Assembly: GCA_041619555.1 (NCBI GenBank)
Contig: JBFKDQ010000001.1
Coordinates: 62,001-126,000, forward strand
From: Oceanococcus sp041619555
Lineage (GTDB): Bacteria; Pseudomonadota; Gammaproteobacteria; Nevskiales; Oceanococcaceae
Reading direction: 5' to 3'
Length of the DNA stretch: 64,000 bases
Shown here: positions 8,535 to 15,703 of the stretch, piece by piece
How positions within the stretch are numbered: the first letter of the stretch is position 1
Layout of the letters: every line of letters starts with the position of its first letter
Notes under the pieces: model-generated
Seen by the model: only the letters and a program-made list of their open reading frames with translations
What the model was told of the DNA's origin: nothing
The model's database searches: none
Made by a program: the position numbers and the translations under genes

Positions 8535-9357
8535 CCGCCAGATACGGCAGGCCCATCTGCGTCAGCCAGGCCATCGCCGGCACCGGCGCCATCAGCATCG
8601 CCGTGGTACTGAGCACGCCGGCGACCAAGCACTGCGGCGCCATCACGCTGACACTGGCGAAACCCTGTGCCGGCCAGCCACTGTGCGGGTTGAGGATGTG
8701 GCAGTAACGGCGGCCATCAACGATGAAGTAGCGCTCGTAGTCCCCGCTGCTGGCCAGCGCACCGGCGTGCATGGGCCACTGCGCAATGGCCGTATCCGGC
8801 GCACGCGGATGGCGGATGCCGACCTGCCAGGGACGGCCGTCGGGGTGTGGCCCGAGGATGCTCACATCGCCCCCCAGATTGACCAATCCGTGGCGCAGCC
8901 CGGCACGGCGCAATGCGGCGACCGCAGCATCGGCCGCATATTCCTTCACGAAGCCGCCGAAATCCAGCTCCATGCCAGCCGGTAAGCGCAGCTGCGGCGG
9001 CTCCCAGTGCAGACGCTGCAGGCCGATCGCTGGCAACAGTCGGGTAATCGCCGCAGGATCCGGCAGACGCACCGTATTGAAATCCCAGGCGCGCCGAAGA
9101 ATTCCGGCACTGGGATCGAACAGCCCGCCGCTTTCGGCGTGCGCCTTGCAGGCAAATTCGAGCAGTCCGGCCGTTTCATCATCCAGGCGCAAGGCCGGCC
9201 CGCCGGCTCCGGCATTGATCTGGCTGAGGACCGAATCGCTGCGATAACGCGAGTACTTGGCTTCCAGCCGTTCGACCTCCGCGCGGGCGGCGTCCGCCGC
9301 GTCCTCGATGCAACGGACATCCGCGCCGTAAAGATGCAGATCGCAGGGACTGCCCAT
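8473..9357 (-). CDS. apbE: FAD:protein FMN transferase (ApbE)
   Basis: ApbE enzymes attach FMN from FAD covalently to Ser/Thr of extracytoplasmic redox proteins. The typical blocks are present: AMGSPCDLHLYG just ahead of and at the start, MELDFGGFVKEYAAD near residue 130, GLVNLGGDV near 160, and CHILNPHSGWPA near 222. With the ATG at 9357 there is no signal peptide, unusual for a periplasmic ApbE. The frame is open upstream for about 20 codons but holds no ATG/GTG/TTG; a CTG at 9387 would restore the usual residues before AMGSP. It is the last gene of the tlpA-DUF4266-DUF3570-apbE cluster. NqrB and NqrC in this window are other potential targets. Confidence 0.9.
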   Translation of the reverse strand: MGSPCDLHLYGADVRCIEDAADAARAEVERLEAKYSRYRSDSVLSQINAGAGGPALRLDDETAGLLEFACKAHAESGGLFDPSAGILRRAWDFNTVRLPDPAAITRLLPAIGLQRLHWEPPQLRLPAGMELDFGGFVKEYAADAAVAALRRAGLRHGLVNLGGDVSILGPHPDGRPWQVGIRHPRAPDTAIAQWPMHAGALASSGDYERYFIVDGRRYCHILNPHSGWPAQGFASVSVMAPQCLVAGVLSTTAMLMAPVPAMAWLTQMGLPYLAVSETGELRRGPGQARAAGCA

Positions 9358-9388
9358 GGCGCGGAATCCCAGGCGACTGAATGCCAGC

Positions 9389-10573
9389 CTAGTCGAAACG
9401 ATAGGCCACCCGCAGGCTCAGCATCCGGAACTCGACGAGGCCCGGATTCTGGGCGCCGACACGGCCCAGCGCGTAGGCCGCGTCGGCCTGGTAATGCTCC
9501 AGCCCCAGCGCCAGATCCAGGCCCTGATGTTGATAGCTCACCTGCGCCAGGGCACTGAGCGCCCCATAGGGAGACAAACGATAATCGCTGCTCATTCGGC
9601 CATCGGCCGGCCGCGCGGTGAAGTACGGCGCGTAGAAAGCGGCCTGAGACTGGGTGTAGTAGCGCAGACCGGCATGGTAGCGCCAGTTCTCGGCCAGTCG
9701 ATGCGCCCAGCGCCCTTCCAGGGTGTGGGTCTGGATCTCCCAGTCATCCCTTGTCGCCCGGTAATCGAGATGCAGCGCCGCCTGCACATGCTTGATGTGC
9801 CGTCGCAGTCGCAGGAAAAACGAGCCCATGCTGCGCTGGTCCGGCCGCGCATCGGCCCGCGTCGCACCCTCGACATACACCAGCTTGTAGGGGTCGGACA
9901 GATAACCGCTGGCCCGACTGTAAGCCAGGCCCCACTGCAGCACGCTGGCGCGATTCAAGATCCGGGTCATGCTGGCCTGCAGACTCAGCTTGTCTTTGCT
10001 GGCTTTGACGATCCGCTCCGGAAACCGCGCGCTACCACCCTCGGTCGGCTGCAGGCGGTCGTCGGAATAGGACAGGCCGAAGCCGAAACTGGTCTGGCTC
10101 GCCGCCGGTTCGAACGCCGCCTGCAGGCCGAGGTAGGCGGCCTGGTAATCGTCTTCGTCCGAGTAGCCAAGCGAAACCCCAAGGCTGCGGCGACTGTCAT
10201 AGCGGCTCAGCGACAGTTGCAGATCCTGCCGGCTGTCCTTGATCGTGGCGCCCGACATCACCTGCACCGGTTCGCCACGCGCATCCGGCATCACGAACCA
10301 GGGCGAAGCGCCGCTCATGCTTTCGACGGTGAGATCCGCACGCAGCCCGTAGCGCGGCCCCAGCGGGGTCTCGGCGAGCAGCTTGTGACCACTGATGGCG
10401 TAGCGTGGAACGGCCTGCGAAGACGCGGAGCGCGCAGCCGCCAGGTCGGCCTCACGGTAATCGAAATAGTGGTAGTCCACACTGCTTTCGGCCGGCGGCG
10501 CCGCGGCATAGGCAGGCAGGGCCAGCGCAACCGAGCTCAAGGTCTGCAGAGCGCGACGACCATCGAGGGTCAT
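9389..10573 (-). CDS. DUF3570 outer-membrane beta-barrel-like protein
   Basis: A 394-residue exported protein of the DUF3570 family, function unknown. A signal peptide ends around residue 23 (LPAYA). The rest alternates polar and hydrophobic residues and ends in LRVAYRFD, with a terminal aromatic-plus-acid strand like outer-membrane barrels. Two motifs stand out, SGAS at residues 87-90 and SGAT at 107-110, which resemble sites flavinylated by ApbE; the apbE gene follows after about 30 bases. The frame extends to a GTG at 10606, but the ATG at 10573 gives the more compact signal peptide. Upstream neighbours are the DUF4266 lipoprotein and a TlpA-like thioredoxin. Confidence 0.8.
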   Translation of the reverse strand: MTLDGRRALQTLSSVALALPAYAAAPPAESSVDYHYFDYREADLAAARSASSQAVPRYAISGHKLLAETPLGPRYGLRADLTVESMSGASPWFVMPDARGEPVQVMSGATIKDSRQDLQLSLSRYDSRRSLGVSLGYSDEDDYQAAYLGLQAAFEPAASQTSFGFGLSYSDDRLQPTEGGSARFPERIVKASKDKLSLQASMTRILNRASVLQWGLAYSRASGYLSDPYKLVYVEGATRADARPDQRSMGSFFLRLRRHIKHVQAALHLDYRATRDDWEIQTHTLEGRWAHRLAENWRYHAGLRYYTQSQAAFYAPYFTARPADGRMSSDYRLSPYGALSALAQVSYQHQGLDLALGLEHYQADAAYALGRVGAQNPGLVEFRMLSLRVAYRFD

Positions 10574-10714
10574 TTCCCGCACCGGCTCGCCCATCAGTGC
10601 GAACACCCGTGTCGATCACAGCGACCGTGGACCAGCTTGCGGCAGGTCGGTAATACGGCGCCGGCGAACGCCGATGCCGATCCTGGAGATGGCCAGCGCA
10701 AGGCCGGTCCTGCG

Positions 10715-10948
10715 TCAATTGCAGCCACAGCCACCTCCTGCCTGACCGATCTGCCCGGAAGCCGCTTCCTTGCTGAACTGGGCATGCTCACGGTAACGGT
10801 TCAGACCGGGATCCAGATCCCAGGCCATTTCCGGCGTGGCGAGCTGACCACGCTCCCAGGCTTTGACGGCGGTGGTGCTACAGGCTGACAGCGCGGCGCT
10901 CAGCAGCACCCAGCAAACGCAGAATCTCGTGGCGCCAGACACTTTCAT
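10715..10948 (-). CDS. DUF4266 small lipoprotein ending in GGGCGCN
   Basis: A 77-residue lipoprotein. The signal peptide is followed by the lipobox LSAC, with the lipidated Cys near residue 23. The mature chain is about 55 residues, has a conserved-looking AWERGQLATPEMAWDL segment and ends in a Gly-rich tail with a CxC pair (AGGGCGCN). DUF4266 has no assigned function; the CxC tail suggests thiol or metal chemistry. The ATG at 10948 is preferred, with an alternative GTG/ATG at 10969. The start lies inside the 3' end of the tlpA-like gene (71-base overlap), so translation is likely coupled. Confidence 0.8.
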   Translation of the reverse strand: MKVSGATRFCVCWVLLSAALSACSTTAVKAWERGQLATPEMAWDLDPGLNRYREHAQFSKEAASGQIGQAGGGCGCN

Positions 10949-11414
10949 CTCCCTTGCGAAAACCCTCATGCCGCATTGTCAGGCGGCCTTGCGGATCGAT
11001 CAAGAACGAACTGGGCATGCCCAGCAGGCCGTAAGCTTCGGCGACCTGGCCATCGGCATCATGCAGCGCGGTAATCCCCTGGCCATAGCGCTGCAGAAAT
11101 TTCTGCGCCTCGATGCGGTTTTCATCCACCGAGATGGAAACGATACGCAGGGGGAAAGCGGAAAATTCGCGTGCCAGCGACTGAAGTGCCGGCATCGAAC
11201 TGCGACAGGGCACACACCAGGATGCCCAGAAATCCAGCAGCACGATCTGCCCCCGCAGATCGGCCAGACCCAGATCAGGGCCATTAAGGCCGGGCAGGTG
11301 CCAGTCCGGTGCGGGTGTTGCCGGCGCGGTGGTCGGCAGCAACAGCGCGAGCAGCAACATGCCGCACCGCAAACCGCGCGCTCGACCGCGTAAAGAGTCC
11401 ACAAACCTGTTCAT
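10878..11414 (-). CDS. TlpA-like periplasmic thioredoxin
   Basis: A 178-residue thiol-disulfide oxidoreductase with an N-terminal signal peptide (LRCGMLLLALLLPTTAPA) and a thioredoxin fold carrying WCVPC near residue 70, followed by the cis-Pro region GMPSSFLIDPQG. TlpA/ResA proteins reduce specific disulfides in the periplasm. The CxC tail of the overlapping DUF4266 lipoprotein is a natural candidate substrate (inference). The ATG at 11414 gives the signal peptide directly; the frame is open far upstream but without family character. First gene of the four-gene cluster. Confidence 0.88.
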   Translation of the reverse strand: MNRFVDSLRGRARGLRCGMLLLALLLPTTAPATPAPDWHLPGLNGPDLGLADLRGQIVLLDFWASWCVPCRSSMPALQSLAREFSAFPLRIVSISVDENRIEAQKFLQRYGQGITALHDADGQVAEAYGLLGMPSSFLIDPQGRLTMRHEGFRKGDESVWRHEILRLLGAAERRAVSL

Positions 11415-11454
11415 TCGATCTATCGTCTGCCCCTGCCCCAAGCCGAGATCACGC

Positions 11455-11540
11455 ATGCTGCCCTGGATCAACCCGCCATCGCCCTGCTGGCCGCCGGCCT
11501 TTTCCTGCTTTGCGGCCTGCTCGGCGGGGTCTGGAAATAA
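11455..11540 (+). pseudogene. Probable detached N-terminal remnant of a small membrane protein
   Basis: From ATG 11455 the frame reads MLPWINPP. One frame over, the DNA continues as a hydrophobic helix (IALLAAGLFLLCGLLGGVWK) and ends at TAA 11538. That second frame is the same frame as the next gene, whose ATG is at 11547, so removing the TAA would join the helix directly to it. The picture fits one gene damaged by a frameshift near 11475 and a nonsense codon at 11538. It could also be chance hydrophobic coding in GC-rich DNA or a sequencing error. Confidence 0.4.
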
Positions 11541-11546
11541 CATGCG

Positions 11547-11912
11547 ATGAGCCACCACCCGGATGCGGTGGCCCCAGTCTACGTCGGCATCTGCCACCGG
11601 GCCAGCCTGCTTTACAATTTCGCCGCGCTGCTGCTCGCCGTGCTGGCCGCGCACAGTGCCTGGTCGGATCGGGTGGACCTGCTGGCCGTCTGCCTGCCAC
11701 TGGCCTTTTTCGCCGCCGCCATATTCTGCTATGCCCTGCATGGCTACCTGCGCGACACCGACAATCAGTTGCGTTCACCCCATCAACTCGGTCACAGAAC
11801 CCTGCCCACCAGCCTGCTACATGGCTTCATGCCAAGTCTGTGCGTGGCCGAAATCGGCGGCGCGGTGATCCTGCTGGCCGGACTGCTGCGGACGTCTCAG
11901 ACCATCAGCTGA
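11547..11912 (+). CDS. Small membrane protein, about three transmembrane helices
   Basis: A 121-residue protein with hydrophobic helices at about residues 24-40 (NFAALLLAVLAAHSA), 46-66 (LLAVCLPLAFFAAAIFCYALHGYL) and 98-116 (CVAEIGGAVILLAGLL), joined by short loops with HRASLLY and LRDTDNQLR. No enzyme family is recognised. It is divergent from the tlpA-like gene and overlaps the convergent patatin gene by 16 bases. The upstream DNA suggests that an N-terminal helix has been cut off by a stop codon, so this may be the residual part of a longer protein. Confidence 0.55.
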   Translation: MSHHPDAVAPVYVGICHRASLLYNFAALLLAVLAAHSAWSDRVDLLAVCLPLAFFAAAIFCYALHGYLRDTDNQLRSPHQLGHRTLPTSLLHGFMPSLCVAEIGGAVILLAGLLRTSQTIS

Positions 11913-13675
11913 TCCCGCTTGTCCGACAGCTCCCGCATCGCGAATTCATAACCGGTGCGCACCAGCTGATCGATCGCATCCCACTGGAACATGCCCACAT
12001 GCGACACCGGCATGCGCAGGTAGATGTCGGCCAGTTCGGCGCGGCGCGCATTGCCCGATTCGCTGGTCAGGGTCGCGGTGCGGAAGAGGATGTCGAACAG
12101 GCTGGGGCGGGCCGTATCCTGCTTCCAATTCAGCAGAGCTTCGGGATCCGGCCCTTCGATTCCGGGTGCGGCGATCATGCCTTCGGTGCTGACGCTGGAC
12201 GCGATGATCGGCCCGCGCCCCATCGCCAGCATCACGTCGGTTGGCAGCGCATTGATCACCGCGCCATCGGCGAGAAAATCACCCCGCCAGGCCACCGGTG
12301 GCGCCACCCCCGGCACCGCCATGCTGGTGGCGATCCACATGGCCAGCGAGCCGCTGCGATGGACTTCGCAACGCCCCTGGGTGAGATTGGTGCTAACGCA
12401 GAAAAAGGGGACCGGCAAATCCTCGATGCGCAGATCGCCGAAGACCTCGTGCATGCGGGCCAGGAAGCGCTTACCGCGGATCAGGGCGACCCGCGGCAAC
12501 ATGAAATCATTGAGAAAGCTTTTCTCGACGAAGCTCGCGCGCATTTCCTTGACGATGTCCAGGGTGCTCAGGCCGCTCGCGCGCAAGGCCGCGATCAGGG
12601 CGCCCATGCTGGAACCGCCGTACAGGTCGATTGCGATACCCAGTTCGTCCAGCGCACGGATCAGGCCGATGTGGGCAAAGCCCCGGGCGCCGCCACCACC
12701 CAGCACCAGGCCATTGCCCAGACCGATGAGCTGACGGGCGACGCTGGCGATATCGGTTTCATTGCCGCCACGCCAGAAGAAATGATCACCCGCCCGGGTC
12801 ATTTCGCACCAGGCCATCGGATCGCCGATCCGCATCTTCGGACCGTGCCGGAACAGCATCGCCACCGGCACGCTGAGCTGCAGGGCCCGAAGCTCCCCGA
12901 CCAGGGGCAACTCGGCATCCGGGGCATCTTCAATGTCGGCGAGCAACAGCACGGAATCGGCTTGCCGCAAACAGCGCCGCCACCAGGTCGACACCATGGT
13001 CCGGGCGCTGTAGATCAGAAAATCGGCTTCCGTCTCGATCTGGTTGAGCCAGTGCACCAGCTTGCGATTGGCTTCATTGCGGCCGTAGGGCATCGCCGCG
13101 CAGCCCTCACCCAGAGCCGCATCAACCGCGGCCTCATCGACCACGCGCACCACGCCGAAGTGCTCCAGGGCCTCACGCATGCGCCGCAGCGCCTCCTTGC
13201 GGCCCCGTCCCGGCCGGGTCTCGAGCATCGCCAGGGTCTTGATCCGGCTGCGCTGACGATCCTCGGCATTGTGCTGACGCACCCGCAAACGGCGGATTTC
13301 CTGGCGCCCGAAATTCAGCAAGGCCTCGGGGTGCTTGGCCAGAATGGCCAGCAAGCTCTTGCAATCCAGACGGATCAGATGGCTGTCGCGCAGGGCCACG
13401 ACGCGGTCGCTGCGCATCTCGTTGGTAATCACGCCCAGATCGCCAACCGATTCCCCGACCCCCAGATCCGCCAGCCCGCCATCATGGTGCACCACCCGCA
13501 GCCGTCCGGTCACCACCAGATACATCGCGTCCGATGCGGTGCCGGCCTCGAACAACACCGCGCCGCCACGCAGATCGACAAAGCTTGAGCCAGCCGCCAA
13601 CTCCCTGAGCAAGGCTGTCTTCATGCCACGAAACAGGCGGTTGCGGGCCAGAACTTGGACGATGCTGTCAGTCAT
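11897..13675 (-). CDS. Cyclic-nucleotide-binding-domain patatin-like phospholipase (NTE/RssA type)
   Basis: A 592-residue protein. An N-terminal cNMP-binding domain (about residues 10-130, with GESVGDLGVITNEMRSDRVVA) is followed by a linker region and a patatin lipase domain. The patatin domain carries the oxyanion GGGGARGFAH near residue 308, the nucleophile elbow GGSSMGA near 338 and the catalytic DGA (FLADGAVINALP) near 455. The arrangement resembles neuropathy-target-esterase proteins, which are lysophospholipases. No signal peptide is seen. The cNMP domain may control activity or act only as a structural module; the ligand cannot be read from sequence. Confidence 0.88.
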   Translation of the reverse strand: MTDSIVQVLARNRLFRGMKTALLRELAAGSSFVDLRGGAVLFEAGTASDAMYLVVTGRLRVVHHDGGLADLGVGESVGDLGVITNEMRSDRVVALRDSHLIRLDCKSLLAILAKHPEALLNFGRQEIRRLRVRQHNAEDRQRSRIKTLAMLETRPGRGRKEALRRMREALEHFGVVRVVDEAAVDAALGEGCAAMPYGRNEANRKLVHWLNQIETEADFLIYSARTMVSTWWRRCLRQADSVLLLADIEDAPDAELPLVGELRALQLSVPVAMLFRHGPKMRIGDPMAWCEMTRAGDHFFWRGGNETDIASVARQLIGLGNGLVLGGGGARGFAHIGLIRALDELGIAIDLYGGSSMGALIAALRASGLSTLDIVKEMRASFVEKSFLNDFMLPRVALIRGKRFLARMHEVFGDLRIEDLPVPFFCVSTNLTQGRCEVHRSGSLAMWIATSMAVPGVAPPVAWRGDFLADGAVINALPTDVMLAMGRGPIIASSVSTEGMIAAPGIEGPDPEALLNWKQDTARPSLFDILFRTATLTSESGNARRAELADIYLRMPVSHVGMFQWDAIDQLVRTGYEFAMRELSDKRDQLMV

Positions 13676-13754
13676 GCCCGGAGTTTAGACCGGATTCGAT
13701 GACAACAGCGAACGCGGCATCGGCAGGCACGCATTTTGCTTTCGCCAAGGCATC

Positions 13755-14324
13755 ATGATGCCCGCAGCCACCAAAGACATTTTGCTGATCGGCCACGATC
13801 CCACGCTAGTCCTGGCCCTGCAGGACGCGGGCTTCGTGGTGGCCTGCGTGGACGAGGATGCAGACCTGTATCGTGCGGTCGGCGCCCTGCAACCCACCGC
13901 GATTCTGCTGCATGCCGACTCCCCCTCACGCGACACCCTGGAACATCTGGCCTCCTTGAGCCGTCGCTACCCCCAGCCGGCCCTGCTGCTGCATTCAGGC
14001 CAGGATGTGGAGGTGGCGCGTCAGGCTCTGGACCTGGGGATCAGCGCCTATGTCAGCGAAGGCCTGTCCGCGACCGCGATGCGAGCCCTGATCGAAGTCT
14101 CCCTGCAGCACGCCCGGCAGATTCAGAGCCTGCGCAAGGAACTCGCCCGCAGCCAGCGCAGCCTGGCCGAGCGAAAACTCATCGATGCGGCCAAGTGCCA
14201 GTTGATGGAAGTCGAGGGCCTGAACGAGGGTGCCGCGTATCAGCGCCTGAAAACCATTGCCATGAACACCCGGATCAGCATCGGTGCCGCCGCCCGCGCC
14301 CTGCTCCAGGGGCAGGATTCCTAG
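13755..14324 (+). CDS. nasT: ANTAR-domain response regulator NasT
   Basis: A 189-residue two-domain protein. A receiver-like N-terminus (about residues 8-120) has degenerate phosphorylation residues, and a C-terminal ANTAR RNA-binding domain follows (about 130-187, LAERKLIDAAKCQLM ... AYQRLKTIAMNTRISIG). In NasS/NasT systems NasT binds leader RNA hairpins and prevents termination in nitrate and nitrite assimilation operons, unless NasS holds it when nitrate is absent. The next gene encodes NasS, and the transporter, nirBD and nasA lie downstream, which makes the assignment firm. The ATG at 13755 has AAGG a few bases ahead. Confidence 0.92.
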   Translation: MMPAATKDILLIGHDPTLVLALQDAGFVVACVDEDADLYRAVGALQPTAILLHADSPSRDTLEHLASLSRRYPQPALLLHSGQDVEVARQALDLGISAYVSEGLSATAMRALIEVSLQHARQIQSLRKELARSQRSLAERKLIDAAKCQLMEVEGLNEGAAYQRLKTIAMNTRISIGAAARALLQGQDS

Positions 14325-14325
14325 C

Positions 14326-15345
14326 ATGTCGACCGCTCTGCAAATTGCCTACCTGCCACTGACCGACGCCCTGCCTTTGTTCGTCGCGCGCGAACGTGGC
14401 CTGTTTCAGGAATTTGGCCTGAACGTGCAGTTGCGGCCGCTCAAATCCTGGGCCCAGCTTCGCGATGCGCTGCTGTTGGGCGACATCGATGCCGCCCACT
14501 GCCTGCCGGGTATTCCGCTGGCGGCCCAGGCCGGCCTGTATGGCGCCACCGCGCCGCTGGCGACCGCTTTGAGCCTGAGCCACTATGGAAATGCGATCAG
14601 CCTGTATCGCCCCCTGTACGACAGCCTGGTGACCGAAGGGCCGCTGAACGCCGGCTTGCGCCGCCACGCGCTGCAGTGCCGGGACAGTCACCGCCCGCTC
14701 ACCCTGGCGTCGGTATTCCCGGTGTCCAAGCATGAATTCGAGCTGCGCCACTGGCTGCGCGCCATGGACCTGGACCCGGAACTCGATCTGCGTCTGGTGG
14801 TGATCCCGCCACCCCTGGTGGCGCAATCACTGCGGGACCGGCGAATCGACGGCTTCTGTGTCGGCGAGCCCTGGAACAGTCTGACCGCCAGCCAGGGCAT
14901 TGGTCAGATCGTCGCCAGCAGCCGCAGCCTCGGCCTGCCGGGCCTGGAGAAAGTTCTGGCGGTGCGGGAAAGCTGGCTGGAACACCCGGACCATCTGGCC
15001 TTGATCGCTTGCCTGCAAAGCGCCGGCAACTGGCTGGAAAATCCGGCCAATCGAGAGCGGGCCATGACCTGGCTCGGCGCGGCCCTGGACCTCCCGCCGG
15101 GCATCCTGAGCCCGGCCCTGCTGGCAACGGATGACGGCGGGCACGCGGCGCCGCTGCACATCGACTTCTCCGGGCTCGGCCGTCCGGACCGCTGGATCGC
15201 CCGCTGGATGCTGGGCCAGATGCAGAACAATCTGGCCATCGCGCCACTGCACGATCCCCGGCACATCTGCCGCCGTGCGTTTCGCTGCGACATCTACGAC
15301 CTGGCCATGGAAATCGGCGCCACGCCGGCCGCGATCCGGTCCTGA
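14326..15345 (+). CDS. nasS: Nitrate sensor NasS (NrtA/CmpA-like, cytoplasmic)
   Basis: A 339-residue protein of the NrtA/CmpA periplasmic-binding-protein family (AYLPLTDALPLFVARERGLF, GDIDAAHCLPGIPLA, GFCVGEPWN). It lacks a signal peptide, as expected for the cytoplasmic sensor NasS. NasS binds nitrate or nitrite and releases NasT. The start chosen is the ATG at 14326, one base after the nasT stop, with the fold beginning directly behind it. An in-frame upstream start inside nasT is less likely. Confidence 0.92.
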   Translation: MSTALQIAYLPLTDALPLFVARERGLFQEFGLNVQLRPLKSWAQLRDALLLGDIDAAHCLPGIPLAAQAGLYGATAPLATALSLSHYGNAISLYRPLYDSLVTEGPLNAGLRRHALQCRDSHRPLTLASVFPVSKHEFELRHWLRAMDLDPELDLRLVVIPPPLVAQSLRDRRIDGFCVGEPWNSLTASQGIGQIVASSRSLGLPGLEKVLAVRESWLEHPDHLALIACLQSAGNWLENPANRERAMTWLGAALDLPPGILSPALLATDDGGHAAPLHIDFSGLGRPDRWIARWMLGQMQNNLAIAPLHDPRHICRRAFRCDIYDLAMEIGATPAAIRS

Positions 15346-15493
15346 CGACCGAACCGGGATGCACCACTTTTTTCATCCAGCTTTTGGCCGGCGGGCCGAA
15401 CGCGGGAGCCATCGTGGTGCACCCCCGGCGAAGGGACGGCCATGTTCATAGCGACCCTGCGCACTTTGGCATGGTGCAGCAAACCACGCGACT

Positions 15494-15510
15494 CGCACCA
15501 GAATGATGCA
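15494..15510 (+). promoter_or_regulatory. NtrC-like enhancer site
   Basis: CGCACC-N5-GATGCA differs at one base in each half from the NtrC consensus TGCACC-N5-GGTGCA. Its centre is about 100 bp upstream of the start predicted from the sigma-54 element at 15577, a usual enhancer distance. Confidence 0.45.
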
Positions 15511-15576
15511 TTGCAGCATGCGACGAAAACTCCCGCAAATCTTCCTTTATCCATATACAACAATACGTTACTGGAC

Positions 15577-15592
15577 TGGCACGGTTCTTGTT
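15577..15592 (+). promoter_or_regulatory. Sigma-54-like -24/-12 promoter for the nitrate transporter
   Basis: TGGCACG-GTTC-TTGTT matches the consensus TGGCACG-N4-TTGCW, except that the GC of the -12 element is GT. Spacing between the two elements is exact. Predicted start is about 15603, giving a leader of about 100 nt. Confidence 0.5.
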
Positions 15593-15654
15593 AGCAGGAC
15601 ATCAACGACGTGGACCAGGCCCTAACAGCAGGCACGAGTGCGTCGATGAAGGAT

Positions 15655-15697
15655 CTCCCGGCACTCACCGGGAAATCATCGTCACAATTCTCGGGAG
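15655..15697 (+). promoter_or_regulatory. Leader RNA with alternative stems covering the ribosome site
   Basis: TCCCGG at 15656-15661 can pair with CCGGGA at 15668-15673. The overlapping CTCCCG at 15655-15660 can instead pair with CGGGAG at 15692-15697, which contains the ribosome-binding GGGAG six bases before the ATG. The two pairings exclude each other, so this could be a translational switch. No U-tract follows the first stem. Confidence 0.4.
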
Positions 15698-15703
15698 CTG
15701 ATT

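Larger units (their letters stand above)
15346..15703 (+). other. 358-base regulatory gap between nasS and the nitrate transporter
   Basis: No gene is seen. The gap holds a long inverted repeat (15354-15367 against 15414-15428: TGCACCAC / GTGGTGCA with extra pairs), an NtrC-like site at 15494-15510, a sigma-54-like element at 15577-15592 and a leader with two mutually exclusive stems just before the transporter ATG. The inverted repeat follows the nasS stop and may end the nasTS transcript. Confidence 0.6.

Noticed and set aside
10928..10948. SGAT in the N-terminus of the DUF4266 precursor as a flavinylation site
   Set aside because: It lies in the basic N-terminal part of the signal peptide, which is removed, and is probably fortuitous.
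11309..13588. Open frame of 759 codons on the plus strand opposite the patatin gene
   Set aside because: Rich in His/Arg/Gln/Pro as expected of an antisense shadow; the patatin and cNMP motifs on the minus strand are clear.
15506..15519. Hairpin ATGC-ATTGCA-GCAT with an A1/G4 hexaloop, resembling an ANTAR (NasT) target
   Set aside because: The stem is only 4 bp, no second hexaloop hairpin is adjacent, and it overlaps the NtrC-like site upstream of the predicted transcript start.
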